Counted from the first letter of the stretch, positions 1 to 11,169 are shown. The stretch is 64,000 nucleotides of DNA from Heloderma charlesbogerti (GCA_026122225.1 JANEZZ010001898.1:248001-312000); one strand, 5' to 3'. The notes: generated from the letters alone by a model not told the origin. Numbers and translations: made by a program.

Positions 1-693
1 AGGAGAGTTAAAATAATTGCTTAAGAATAGGCCCGGGGGGTGGGGGTGGTGATCAAGTTGGCTGGTGAAAGGGAGAATCCGATACGTTAGGTCAGTTTAT
101 TAGGTAGAAGCATTCTTTCATATTCTTTATTGAATTACTGCATGTCATTGGTTGTTATGTTTCCTAAATAAATATAATATTCTGTTCAAATTGTTCACGT
201 GTTCTAATCTGTGTGTATTCCAGGGTAAAAAGCTCACCCCATATGTGTTACCTTTATCTACACAGACAAGTATGTTTAAGGAGAGGCCAACTGTTCTATA
301 GTATGGCAGGTTCAAGGGGAGTCTGGACTACTGGACAGGATGGGCTTCTAAACAGCTGGTTACTTCGGCTTATCCATTAACTAGGTCTCAGGGCCTTGTG
401 TGAGACCCCAGGTTGTCATAGCAAGAGGTTTACTGAAGGTTTGGTATACATTAAAAAGACAAATATAATCCAGGCCTGTCCTCTCACATTTGTGGGTTTT
501 AAATATATATATATATATATATATAATAAACAGGTTTAGCTAGATCTCATCTAGAATATTGTGTGGGATTTTCCAGGAAAATGGGTATTTAGGTGCTTGG
601 AAGATACAAATAGACACTCAAAATAAGACCTTGTCTTTCCAGTAGCCACACAACAGCTTTTCCAGTATAAGCATGCATTTCTATTCAGAATGA
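1..693. other. Unique AT-rich sequence with an (AT)n run
   Basis: No gene or recognisable transposon end is seen. A short (AT)n microsatellite lies at about 502-525. The stretch ends at the target-site duplication of the next element. Confidence 0.5.
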
Positions 694-1197
694 AGTCCTA
701 GTAGGGCTGTGTACTGCTTCAGTCCGAAGCATGAATAACGAGTCGAAGTGGGCTGCTTTTTGGAGGTGTCTTTGTGTGGTACAAGGTGGAGCAGAATAGC
801 AACGAGGCACCCCGGAGTGAAGCAGCTTGTATGCGAAGCCCCTCATCCAACTCGGTGATTCGTTCTGAGCAATCCAGACAGCCTGGTGCCAAAGGTATCA
901 ACTTCAGAAAGTTCAGTGAGGGGCTGAAGAGGAGGAGGAGGGGGAAGGGGGAAAGAGCTTTGGCAAATGGAAACTCTAGTTGCCAAATCAGGGCAGAACA
1001 TAACCCAGCAATCCCCAGTCAGAGACAGGAGTGGTGGGGGAGATTGAATAACTGGAGAAAAACAACTGCATTTCAGAGACAGAGATCATTCTGGAAGGGA
1101 TGTGAGAAGTGAGACCTCCCCCCAGCCCCTGCTCCATTTGCCAGTCCCTCTGCCTCCGCCGTGATCACCATGTTTTTTAAAAACACGGCAATTGGAA

Positions 1198-1326
1198 GTC
1201 TATCTGCAAATAGACTTATACGCAAAAAGTGCCATGAATCTTGAGTATGGGGCGATTCACAGCACTTTTTGCTTATAAATCTATGTATGCACATAGACTT
1301 ATAGGCAAAAAGTGCTGTGAATCACC
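1198..1326. repeat. Inverted repeats around GCAAAAAGTGC
   Basis: Copies of TAGACTTATA(C/G)GCAAAAAGTGC occur at about 1211-1231 and 1298-1318. An inverted copy (GCACTTTTTGC...) lies between them at about 1261-1285, so the segment can fold in two ways. It is internal to the 702-3787 element. Confidence 0.6.
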
Positions 1327-1366
1327 CAGGCAGGAGGAGGAGGTGAGGCACACATCCTCGCCACTT

Positions 1367-1404
1367 GCTAGCTGTCTCCTCCTTGTGAGCAGGAGACAGC
1401 TAGC
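1367..1404. repeat. Perfect 13 bp stem hairpin
   Basis: GCTAGCTGTCTCC is followed after a short loop by GGAGACAGCTAGC. It sits inside the 702-3787 element. It is a stable stem of unknown role. Confidence 0.7.
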
Positions 1405-1539
1405 CTTTGGGGTGTTTCCACCAGCGATTTACCCCCTCAATTGACAAGGGACAGTGCCCCTTCATTACAGAGATCCTGAGGGTTAAAATGGGGGCTGCTT
1501 TCTGTCGTTGTGTTTGAAGAAAGTAAAACAAGGATCTAT

Positions 1540-2340
1540 GAAATCAAAAAGGGATTCTTATGGTTTCATATGATTTGTAAATGGGAGACTCCTCAAACCA
1601 CCATCCAGTCATAGAGCACATCTCCCTCCATGAACTGAACCAGAAGAATCATGGATCAGCCACTCATGGGCACAGCCACAGCAAAAAGCAGTGATCCGAG
1701 GCAGGGATCCTCTTGGTTTCATATGATTTTTCACACCATTTGAGGTGAAGCAGAAGATCTGGGATACTTAGTGTGCATACTTGGGCAAAGATGAGTTCTG
1801 TGCTTTGATGGGGGTGGGGTGGGCGGCAATGTAAAAATTCAGAGGATCCATATTGATTGGGCATCTTATCCATGGCTTTGTAACATGACAGTGCTATGAA
1901 GCCCCCAAATCTATGTTTTTTGTCACTCAGTCTATGGGCATATATGTGTTATGTGATATGACAGTGTTTGGGGGTATCCTTCTTGTAAAATCATGAGGAT
2001 CCCTAAGGATCTCTGCCTTGAATCCAGTTTTTTCCACCATGGCTGCACCCACAAGTGGTGAATCCATGATTTTTCTGGTTCAGTCCATTGAGACACATGT
2101 ACTCTGTGACTGGATGGTGGTTTGGGGGATTTGCTGTGCAAAACTCATGAAATCAGGAGGATCCCTGCCAAGGAACCATTTTTTTAAGTCATGGCTGAGC
2201 CCACACGTGGCAGACCTGTGATTTTTCTGGATCAGTCTATGGAGGAAGATGTGTTTTGTGATTGGATGGTGGTTTTGTGGGTCTCCCCTTTCAAAATCAT
2301 ATGAAATCATGAGGATCCCTTTTTGATTTTATGGATCCTC
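1540..2340. repeat. Large inverted repeat with GGATCC-rich modules
   Basis: Modules containing GATTTTTCTGG, GGATGGTGGTTT and AAATCATGAGGATCCCT recur at about 1975-2160 and 2160-2340. The same modules lie in the opposite orientation at about 1545-1740. Together they make a low-identity palindrome of about 0.8 kb centred near 1940, internal to the 702-3787 element. Confidence 0.55.
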
Positions 2341-2576
2341 ATTTTACCCATCCCCTTTGTGTTTACTGCTCTCTTTCCCAGCACAAACACAGTCTGTCTA
2401 CTCGGAAGTAACTCCTGTTGTGCTCAATGAGGCTTGCTCCTGAACTGCTGGTGCATCTGGACTTTCAGAGGAAAGGAAAAAAGGAGAGGAGTGAGGAGAA
2501 GCCTCTCTTATTGGTTGAGCAGCCCCTGCCCATCAGATGATATTCACTCCAACCCCCACCCCCACCAGGAAGTATG

Positions 2577-3248
2577 TAGGGATGTAACAAACACCTACCT
2601 GGCTCCGCGCTGGGCAATTCGAGGTGGGGGGGAGGCACTCCGTCCCTACCCCCAGAATCCTGCCCGGCTAGCTCCACTCTGCGGCCAAGCTGTGGAGCCA
2701 CCGGCCGGCTCCAGCCACCCACAGCCAGATATCTGGCCACTGGGCAGCCCTTCAGGGATGCAAATGTTTGCTGTTGTAGCCGCCACCATTTGCATCCCTG
2801 TATTGAGCCGTGATAGGCCACGTAAATATTTACGTAGCCTATCACGGCAGGGGGAAAACCCCCAGTGTATGCAAATGGCGGTAGCCGCCGCCATTTGCGT
2901 ACTCTGGGTCCCCCCCCCGCCATGATAGGCTACATAAATACTTACGTAGCCTATCACGGCCTCCGCAGGGACGCAAGGGGTGACCCTGCATTAGCCGTGA
3001 TAGGCTACGTAAGTATTTACGTAGCCTATCACGGCTATGAAGAGGAGGAAGCGAATTCGCAAAGCAGCGTGGACAGGAGCAGGTAAGTGCTTCGTTCCGT
3101 GCACCTTTTGTGGGGTAGGGGCGGCAGGGGCTTCATCCTGCACACCTTTCGGGGGGTGGGGGCTTCATTCTGTGATGGATTTGGGGGGGGCGAATGCACT
3201 GGCATTCAGCCTCACCGAGATCCATCACGGAATTCCCTGACATCCCTA
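2577..3248. mobile_element. Family A palindrome-array element, copy 1
   Basis: It starts TAGGGATG and ends CATCCCTA. Flanking 8 bp repeats are GAAGTATG (2569-2576) and GAAGTAGG (3249-3256), 7 of 8 matching. It is inserted in the 702-3787 element. Inside are palindromes of the CCGTGATAGGCTACGTAA type (about 2808-2846, 2920-2962, 2995-3036) alternating with GCAAATGGCGG hairpins. A donor-like site faces left at 2591-2602 (complement of CCAGGTAGGTG) and CAGGTAAGT faces right at 3080-3088. No coding capacity is seen. Confidence 0.9.
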
Positions 3249-3795
3249 GAAGTAGGTTCTGTGAAGTGACTGGTGTGGAGAACCTGCTTGTGGAGCCCTG
3301 CATGGACCACATTGCAGCAAAGCTGATTCCTTTTAAATTACTCCTCCGTTAACTTCTCCTTCCATTGTTGTGGGAACATGGCCATAGCTGAGCAGGCAGG
3401 GGGTGGGGGTGGCACGGTGCTGAGTGGTATAGCTTTTTGCTTTGAGAGTTTTTGTGGAAAAACTCAAAGTTCAGCTGCACCTATCACAAAGAGTACTGGG
3501 ACAAACTGTCTGAAATTTAGCAGGTGGGATCCCCGCCATGTTGGCAGAGAGGCCCCCAAGTGTCATCTAAATATCATGAAAACTGAAAAAAGCTATGACC
3601 ATTTGTGTTTTCCCATGCAAATCAATGGGAAAACACCCAAACCGAGTGGTCCAGATATCCAAATCTCATTTCGGATCTGGAACTGAGTCAAAGCGAGGGG
3701 TTCAAATTGGTCCAAGTCAAAGCGGGACTTATCAGGAGGGTCCAAAGTGGCATCCAAAGTGAAGCGGGGTATCCGTGCACAGCCCTAAGTCCTAG

Positions 3796-5095
3796 GGTTG
3801 ATATAAATCATCATCTGTGGTGATGACTTATATCACCTCACACTGAATGCTGAGGTGGTAAGCTTTCCTCTGAGTATTTAGCCAAAGGCCCCGATCTTTC
3901 AACATGTCTGTAAGGGATATACTAATTTCAGAGCCAGGGCTAGTATTTAAAATAATTGATACTTACTAAAATGAAAACTACTGAGAGACACCAGTAATTC
4001 TAAAACACTCAATTTTTAAGGTAAAAATCCTCCATTCAAAATTTAAGTTGTGACACCTGAAAAATTTGGAATTATAAAATTTGGCATCTTGGAGAAGTTT
4101 AAATTTTGTGAATATTTATTTCAGCTCTAACTACTGGGGTACTCTATAAAGCCTGGATGTCCAAATTTCATTTGTTTATTTCAGCAGGTCTCTCTGCAAC
4201 TGCGGTGAGCCGTGCTTCATGAACCCAATTATTGGTTCTTCACCTCTCCCCCTCCCTCTAGGGGTGATGTGTAATATTAGCATCCCAGTATCAGTCATTT
4301 AAATGAATGACACATATCTTATTAAAATAACACAGTTTTCTCTGTTGAAACAAAATGGCTCCTTTGCATAATTTGCTGTATACAAAAAGCTGAACAAAGC
4401 TTTCCAATGCATTTTTTTTCCACATATGGCTCCAGACTTGTTGTCACAGTATTTAATAAATTAGGTTTCCAGAAAAGGTTAGAGCTTCTTTAACCTACTA
4501 ATTGTCAGTGAAGAAGAAAAGGAGTGTAGACTTGATGCTCTAAATCATTCTTTGGGAACTGTAAAATGCAAGCTGCCATCTAAACATTTCTGCCAGCTGC
4601 TTAATGGTAATAAATGATGTTATTTTGCGAGGTCAGAAAAACATGCATTGTGAAACCTGGGCAATGATCACCTTATATGATATTTATCTTCCTTTACCTG
4701 GGAAATTTTGGCCTAGTTCATTTGCTAGTTATTACTATACATGCTACCTATTTATGTCAAGAATACCCTTACAGAGGGTTAATGCATCCAAAAAGTTGTA
4801 ATTAATTTTGCATGAAAGGTCACATTTTGCCACTCAGAAAATATTGAGGTGTAAATTATAGTACTAAAAAGTCCATCAATATGATGGGTGCTGTACATGT
4901 ACTAAAATTATTGAATTCTAAATTATGCTACTGAAAAGTGTATCATTATGATGGGTGTGGTATGTGTGTAGAAAGGGTCTCTAGAGCCTAGTTCTCACAA
5001 GTAACAGATGTAATGATAATAAACCTGGTTCTGAACTATACTATGTAACTGGCTGTTCCTCAGATACAATGTTTCCTGCATATGACAAATGTGTA
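3796..5095. other. AT-rich region, nothing recognised
   Basis: No long open frame, no element termini and no known repeat was recognised. It contains a weak local repeat near 4840-4960 (TATGATGGGTG twice). Confidence 0.4.
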
Positions 5096-5103
5096 GTTAG
5101 TGA

Positions 5104-5470
5104 TAGGGATGTCAGAGGAATCCATTCAGGGGTAGAGCTCGATAAGCTTCCCTTTGTTTGGTTCTGGACTTTGGTCCATTTTCCATGAACTGGGCTGACT
5201 CAGTCTGCATCTAGTCTGGGCAGTTCACAGATTTTCCATTATTTTAATTTGCACAAATAGAGATTCACACAAATTGCAGCTGAAATTTGTGCAAATTACA
5301 CAAATTGCAGCCAAACTTTCTGCATATTTTGCAAATTGCAGCTGCAATGTACACAAATCTCTATTTGTGCAAATAAAAATAATATGCAAAAAGTTCCTGT
5401 ATTTCCGGAAAAAAACCGTAGCTTAGCCCGCAAATGCAAGCTGAGTCAGGTACGCCGGGGAACATCCCTA
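5104..5470. mobile_element. hAT-like MITE, family C
   Basis: TAGGGATG at 5104 and CATCCCTA ending at 5470 are flanked by GTTAGTGA (5096-5103) and GTCAGTGA (5471-5478), 7 of 8 matching. The interior is a small array of ACAAATTGCAGC-type units bounded by inverted copies of GAGATTTGTGT-like sequence. The start TAGGGATGTCAGAG is shared with the element at 11223. No coding frame. Confidence 0.85.
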
Positions 5471-5503
5471 GTCAGTGAGAAGCCTAGCTAAACCCCTTAT
5501 CTG

Positions 5504-5538
<35 letters not shown>

Positions 5539-5541
5539 TTT
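5504..5541. repeat. (TTAC)n microsatellite
   Basis: Nine or so TTAC units in a row. It directly precedes an L2-like 3' region read on the minus strand, where such tails are usual. Confidence 0.9.
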
Positions 5542-5960
5542 ATTCACTGTACTTTTAAACTGCCAATAACCAAATTTCTCTGGGCAGTGTACAATACATT
5601 AAAAACATACAGTTCAAATACTGGTACAAAAAACTAAAAACCGCAAAGAATAAAGCCAAGATAAAGCTAGCAGCAAAGAATAAAACCATTTGCAACATCA
5701 TAAAACCAGATTAAAATCAGCAGTAGTACTAAAAGCACTAAAGGAAATTCTAAAAATGCTCAGGGGAATACAAAGGTCTTCACCTGGCACTGAAAAAACC
5801 ATAATGTAGGCACCAGGTGAACGTTTCTGGGGAAAGCATTACACAAACCAGGTACTGACATGTAGTATATAGTTCTATCTGTGGTGGGATTCCCCCCCCC
5901 CCAATAGAGGAGCATTCAGCCATGTGAGCTCCCACTTGCAGTCTGGAGTATTATCATTTA
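5542..5960 (-). mobile_element. L2-like LINE 3' fragment
   Basis: Starting from the microsatellite tail, the sequence matches by memory the antisense 3' region of squamate L2-type LINEs: a CTGGGCAGTGTACAA-like motif, an A-rich AAAACC series, then TCTTCACCTGGCACTGAA. No intact frame remains. Family assignment is by recognition, not alignment. Confidence 0.55.
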
Positions 5961-6644
5961 ATGCTCCTGCAGTCATCAAGGCAAACGCATAAAAGGAACA
6001 CATAAGCCTAGAGCAGGGCCATGCTGGTGACCCCTGCCCCAAGCATTGTGTACACTCCCCCTCCCCCAGCCTTACTGCCTGATGTGTAGTGGGGACATCT
6101 CAAAAGAGGGTCTGTGCGTGAACAGCTGCTTGTTTGAAGGCACTCACATGATCATTCCTGGGACTCCTTGTGGAGCTGGAAGTCCTGATCATGTTCATGT
6201 GAACAAATGCTTACACATAGGCTTCTCTTTTCAGTCATCTTTTCTGCTAAATGCACAGTTGTGGTGAGCACAACATTGCTGGATAGCATGACCACACTTT
6301 GGCCTCATGCACTGCTTATATATGTGAGCCGTAGTGACTGATGGGCAACATCAGGAACTAGTTAATCTGCTGTTCATGAGAACTAGCTCTGTGTTGCAGG
6401 GATTTTCTGTGCAACTCCCTGTTGCCATGAAGACAAGCCACCTCACTGTGAGGGAAAAGGATGGGGTTCGGCCTTCACTGAAATTCTGTCTCCAGTTTCC
6501 CCCATGATTTTTCTGATGGACCATGATCAAATCTGCCTTTCTTTAGGTCACAGGAGGAGGGGAGGCAGGTCAAGTTTGGTTAGCCTAAAGGATTGTAGTA
6601 ACAAATACTGCTCACTTTTCCCTTCCCTCATCACCCTATCATCC
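5961..6644. other. No recognised feature
   Basis: No element termini were found. The open frames are short and show no family motif. Confidence 0.4.
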
Positions 6645-6646
6645 AT

Positions 6647-6648
6647 CC

Positions 6649-6691
<43 letters not shown>

Positions 6692-6692
6692 A
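6647..6692. repeat. (CTAT)n microsatellite
   Basis: About ten CTAT units. It forms the tail of the antisense L2 fragment that follows. Confidence 0.95.
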
Positions 6693-7763
6693 TTTGTAGT
6701 ACTTATAGTCTGCCCTATAACAAAGTTCTTAAGGTGGATCACAACAAGAAATAAAACAATAGAACAACTATAAAACTATGACTAGAAGATAAAACACATG
6801 TTGCAGAAAGGAAAAGAAACAAAACAAAAACAGCCTAAGTGAAGACAGAGTTTGGGAAAACAAACCTTCACTACTTCACCTGACACCAAAATAACACCAT
6901 GATAGGTCAGGTGCTATGCAAGCCTTTCTCAGGAGAGCATTCTGTAGCCAGGGTGCCTCTCTCCTATAGCTACACTCAGCAGGGGCACCCAGAGAAAGTC
7001 TTCTAAAGAGCTCAAGGAGTGAGATGCTCCTTCAGATATCCTGGTCCTAAGCCATGAGGGGCCTTAAATATCAAAAACAGCACCTTGAATTGGACCTGGA
7101 AACAGACTGCAAACCAGTGAATATGCCAAAGCCCTGGCATGAGGTATTCATACTGCCCAGTCCAAGCAAGCAGTCTGGTAGCCATATTTTAAAGTAACCA
7201 AAGTTTCTGGACCATTTTCAAAGGCAACCCATCATACAACACATTGCAGTAGTCCAAAAAGAAGGTAACAGAGGCATGGATAACTGAGGCAAGGCTATTT
7301 CTGCCTTGGTATGGGCATAGCTAGAGGACAGCCTAAGCAGATAAAAGATGCTCCAGGCCACAGAGGCTACTTGTGCCTACAGTGACAAAGATTGATCCAT
7401 CTTTGTTGACTATGAAATTTATTATTTAGCTCAGTAGATGAGCCACCTATTAACAGTACTTCGATCTTGTTGGATTAAGAATCAGTTTATTGTAGGGATG
7501 GCAGAAAATTTCTCCCCGAATCTTCGGGAGGCCAAGCGCCAAGGCATTCGGCCCCCCGAAGTTGGTTGGGAAATTCTCCGCCGGCCCCCCGCCCCCCCCC
7601 AGGATGGGACTTACCTTCGGCGAATGTCCCTCTCGGCGGCGGGTCCCGGCGGCAGTTCGGCAGTGGTTTGTCATGGGCAGGGACGGCGGCCGATCTCCCG
7701 ACCGGCTGCCGCCGCCGCCATTGCAAAAAAAAAAAAGTAAAGTAAAAAAACAACAACACACAC

Positions 7764-8231
7764 CCGTGATAGGCTACGTAACGATTTACGTAGCCTATCA
7801 CGGCTAGATTTCCAAAGTCAGCCGTGATAGGCTATGTAAATCGTCATGTAGCCTATCACGGGTGACTTTGAAAAAAAAAAAAAAGCGCGTACGCAAATGG
7901 CAGCGCCCATGGGGCGCCGCCATTTGCGTTCCTTATTTTGGCACATCTAGTCTACGTAAAGATTTACATAGACTACGGTGAAAATAAGGGCACGCTATTT
8001 GCGTTGCCCTTATTTTCACCGTAGTCTACGTAAATCTTTACGTAGACTAGACATGCCAAAATAAGGAACGCAAATGATGGCGCGCCATGGGCGCCGCCAT
8101 TTGCGTACGTGCTTTTTTTTTTTTTCAAAGTCACCCGTGATAGGCTACGTGACGATTTACATAGCCTATCACGGCTGACTTTGGAAATCTAGCCGTGATA
8201 GGCTACGTAAATCGTCACGTAGCCTATCACA
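7764..8231. repeat. Palindrome of palindromes, about 470 bp
   Basis: In order it holds: two CCGTGATAGGCTACGTAA palindromes, a GCAAATGGC hairpin with a GGCGCC-type loop, an AGTCTACGTAAA palindrome, a central AATAAGGGCA/TGCCCTTATT stem, then the same modules in mirror order. The two halves are therefore inverted repeats of each other as well as being internally palindromic. Poly-A and poly-T runs at about 7868 and 8112 also mirror each other. Confidence 0.9.
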
Positions 8232-8279
8232 GGGTCTTTTTTTTTTTTTTACTTTTTGTTTCGCAGCCGGGGAGACGGG

Positions 8280-9232
8280 TAGGGGTGGACGAAAGTCACT
8301 TACCTGTCCTCGAAGCTTGTTTGCGGTGGGGGGGAGGCGCTTCACTGCTCCCCCTGCGACGTTCAGGCCGGGGGGGGGAGGATTCCCTCCTCGCCCGGCT
8401 GAAATTCAGGCCGGGGGGGAGGCTTCCCGCCTCGCCCGGCCGAAATTCAGGCCGGGGAGGAGGCACCTCGCCTCGCCCGGCCGTGAACTCAAAAGTTTAA
8501 AAGAAAAAAAAAACTCCCCCGTGATAGGCTACGTGACAATTAACATAGCCTATCATGGCTAGATCTGCAAAGTCAGCCGTGATAGGCTACGTTAATCATC
8601 ACGCAGGCTATCACGGGTGACTTAAAAAAAAAAAAAAGCGCGTACGCTAATGGTGGCCCCCATTAGGGAGCTGCCATTTGCGTTCCTTGTTTGGTCGCTG
8701 TAGTCAACGTAAAGATTTATGTAGACTACAGCGAAAATAAGGGCAATGCAAATAGCGTTGCCCTTATTTTCGCCGTAGTCTACGTAAATCTTTACGTAGA
8801 CTACAGCGACCAAATAAGGAACGGGAATGGCGGCTCCCTATGGGGGCCGCCGTTATCCATACATGCTTTTTTTTTTTAAAGTCACCCGTGATAGGCTACG
8901 TGATGATTTACGTAGCCTATCACGGCTGACTTTGCAAATCTAGCCATGATAGGCTATGTTAATCGTCACGTAGCCTATCACAGGGGCATTTTTTTTTCTT
9001 TCTTTGATTGGAATGGCAGCGGCGGCAGCTGGTCGAAAGATCGGATGCCGCTCCTGCCGCGGGCGAACACCCGCCGAACCGCCGGCTGGACCCGCTGCCG
9101 GGAGGGACATTCGCCAAAGATAAGTACGGGGGCAGGGGGGCAGAGAATTTCTCCCCGAAACTTGTTTGGGGGCCCGAACACGTTGGCGCTCGGCCCCCCA
9201 AAGTTTCGGGGAGAAATTCTCCGCCATCCCTA
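8280..9232. mobile_element. Family A element, copy 3, nested in copy 2
   Basis: It starts TAGGGGTG and ends CATCCCTA. The flanks are GAGACGGG (8272-8279) and GAGACAGG (9233-9240), 7 of 8 matching. It lies in the opposite orientation to its host copy: donor terminus on the left (ACTTACCTG 8298-8306), hairpin terminus on the right. The right donor has decayed to AAGATAAGT near 9116. A GC-rich tandem hairpin (three units, about 8360-8482) lies next to the left end. The palindromic core spans about 8519-8984, centred near 8752. Confidence 0.95.
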
Positions 9233-10470
9233 GAGACAGGGCGCTTCTCCCAGGCCTGAATTTCAGCCGGGCGAGGTGGGGCACCTCCCCACCGGCCTGA
9301 ATTTCAGCTGGGTGAGGCGGGACGCCTCCCCCCCCTCGCCTGAACTTTGGGGGGGAAAGCGAAGCGCCTCCCCCCCACCGCGAAGCCAAGCTGCGAAAAG
9401 GTAAGTGACTTTCATACATCCCTAGTTTATTGGCCCTCACTCAGCCCATTACTGAGTCCAGGCACTGATTTGGCACTCCTAGCACTTCACCTCCTGCATT
9501 AAATGAAACAGAGAAGTTAAGTCGGGTGTCAACTACATATTGGTAACACCTCACTACAAATCTCTGGACAACTTCACCAAGCAGTTTCATGCAGATGCTA
9601 AAAAAAAAAGGGGGGGGGATAAAATAGAACCCTGCAGGATCCCAAAGCATGTATGCCAAGGAGTGAAGCTGAAATTCCCCAGCACAACCTTCAGAAATTA
9701 GCTATCAAGGTATGAGTGGAACCACTATAAAGGAGTACACCCAAAACAAAAGCAGACAGCATCTTCAGGGTCAATGGTATCAAAACTTATTGAGATCCAG
9801 GAGAATCAATATGGCTGCACTCTCCCTGTCTCTCTTCACAAATGGTGGGAAAAGATAATCCCAAATGGTGATTAAGGGTTTTTTTGTGCCAAAAAACAGG
9901 CCTGGAACCTGACTGAATGAAATGTGTCTAGAAAAATGAGTTTCATCCAAGAATGCTAGAGATTCCAAGAAGTGAATGTTAAATGTCATCTGATAGTTGA
10001 TCACATCTTCCAGGTCCAAGGAAGATAACTTTAGAAGTGGTCATACCTCACTCAGTCTCTTTTAATGTAGCCTGGACTGCTCTCCTCTCTGAAAGACCCA
10101 GCCAGACACACTCTCCCTGTTAGAGGTAATAATATATATAAGTCAAGAGGAGCAAGGGCCAAATATGAAGGTGGTTGGCTGAATGTGGCAATGCATCATT
10201 TCTATTCAGGCTTTAATGACTGAAAGTAATCCAACAAAATTGGATTAGATGGTGTCCTGGACATGCTGAGCTGCATTAAACATGGTAACCAGTTCATTGC
10301 GGTTTCAAATGGTTTTATCTCTGAAGTGGCTGGCAAACATGTCACACCATACTTCCAAGGGTTCCTTCATATCTTCTACTGGGAGAGTAGTACTCCTCCT
10401 CCATACTTCAGGAGGTCCCAAGACCCTGGTTGGGGAGAGGGGGAGATGGCTTCTTAGTCACTTGTAACAT

Positions 10471-10726
10471 GTAATTTTTTAAGTTGTTTTTAGCTTCCAG
10501 CCTATTCCAACAGCTCAGCTAGGCAGGTTATCCCTCAGAGATGACAGTGATCCAGTCTGAGAGCAACAGAAGTTTTATTTATCAGCTGGGGCAGCAAATA
10601 AACCAGACCACTCTCTCTCTAGCTCTTGTGCCCTTCTACACAGAGATAAAGGTCCTCAGACTTGCAGAACTGAGATCATCTGCAGACCTCTTTTGCAGTA
10701 CTGATCTTTTTAAATAACTTTAAGGG
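10471..10726. other. No recognised feature
   Basis: Possibly more of the decayed antisense LINE. No motif supports a call. Confidence 0.3.
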
Positions 10727-10858
10727 TGCAGTCCTATGCATATTTAGATGGGAAGAAATCTGACAACTCCCAGCATTCCCCAGCCAGCATTGTTGGCTGG
10801 AGAATGCTGGGAGTAGTAGGACATTTTCTGTCTAAACATGCAAAGGATTGTGCCCCCA
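10727..10858. mobile_element. Short palindromic MITE, family P
   Basis: The segment folds on itself: CAGTCCTATGCATATTTAGA at the left pairs with TCTAAACATGCAAAGGATTG at the right, and ACTCCCAGCATTCCCCAGCC pairs with GGCTGGAGAATGCTGGGAGT in the middle. A close relative lies at 15533-15662. No target-site duplication could be fixed. Confidence 0.7.
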
Positions 10859-10907
10859 AAGTGCTACCTCCAGTACTATCATTGTAGAATCTATAGCTTC
10901 ACAAACA

Positions 10908-11160
10908 TTGAGCCAGTGTGGTGTAGCGGCTAGAGTGTTGGACTGGGAGTCGGGAGATCCAAGTTCTAGTCCCCACTCGGCCATGGAAGCTCACTGGGTG
11001 ACTTTGGGCCAGTCAGAGACTCTCAGCCCAACCTACCTCACAGGGTTGTTGTTGTGAGGATAAAATGGAGGAGAAGGAGGACTATGTATGCTGCCTTGGG
11101 TTCCTTAAGGAGGAAAATGCGGGATATAAATGAAATAAATAAACAAACAAATAAACTAAC
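10908..11160 (+). mobile_element. MIR-like (CORE-SINE) tRNA-derived SINE
   Basis: The head is tRNA-like, with box A-like GTGGTGTAGCGGCTAGAGTG and box B-like GTTCTAGTCCC. It continues with TGGGTGACTTTGGGCCAGTC and CCTCACAGGGTTGTTG..GTGAGGATAAAATGG, as in MIR-type SINEs, and ends in an AAATAAATAAA tail. It is a transposon remnant, not a functional tRNA gene. Confidence 0.85.
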
Positions 11161-11169
11161 AAACAAACA

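Larger units (their letters stand above)
702..3787. mobile_element. Large nonautonomous hAT-like element, TAGGGCTGTG ends
   Basis: The ends are inverted repeats, TAGGGCTGTG at 702 and CACAGCCCTA ending at 3787. They are flanked by identical 8 bp direct repeats AGTCCTAG (694-701 and 3788-3795). TIRs starting TAGGG with 8 bp duplications fit the hAT superfamily. The 3,086 bp include a separate 672 bp element (2577-3248) and its duplication, so the element itself is about 2.4 kb. The short open frames inside show no transposase motif I recognise. The interior holds inverted and tandem repeats rather than coding sequence, so it is probably nonautonomous. Classification rests on ends and duplication only. 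Confidence 0.8.
7493..9424. mobile_element. Family A element, copy 2 (host of a nested copy)
   Basis: TAGGGATG at 7493 and CATCCCTA ending at 9424 are flanked by identical GTTTATTG (7485-7492 and 9425-9432). Without the nested copy and its duplication it is 971 bp. The left end is the GAGAATTTCTCC hairpin terminus and the right end is the donor terminus AAGGTAAGTGACTTTC. The interior (7764-8231) is an inverted repeat with a centre near 7998, each arm made of smaller palindromes. Outward donors: ACTTACCT at 7609-7616 (minus strand) and AAGGTAAGT at 9398-9406. It is inserted in an antisense L2 LINE. Confidence 0.95.
6693..10470 (-). pseudogene. L2-type LINE ORF2 fragment, decayed and interrupted
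   Basis: Read on the minus strand this is a decayed L2-type reverse transcriptase region with its 3' end at the CTAT tail. Degenerate peptides include FVKRDRESAAILILLDL (about 9790-9850), KLLGEVVQRF and RCYQYVVDTRL (about 9520-9590), and a C-terminal block around 7020-7100 that reads like an L2 FKA..GLGP..L segment. The catalytic Y-x-D-D is degraded to YVVD. Stops and frameshifts are frequent. A family A element with its own nested copy (7493-9424) splits it, flanked by GTTTATTG on both sides. The left limit near 10470 is uncertain. It is a dead element. Confidence 0.7.

Noticed and set aside
7764..8231. Regularly spaced palindromes as a CRISPR-like array
   Set aside because: The repeats mirror each other and vary in arms, the spacers are themselves repeats, the array lies between hAT-like ends, and the context is a vertebrate genome.
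10908..11160. Functional tRNA gene
   Set aside because: The box A and B-like sequences belong to a SINE head with a MIR-like body and an A-rich tail. No complete cloverleaf is evident.
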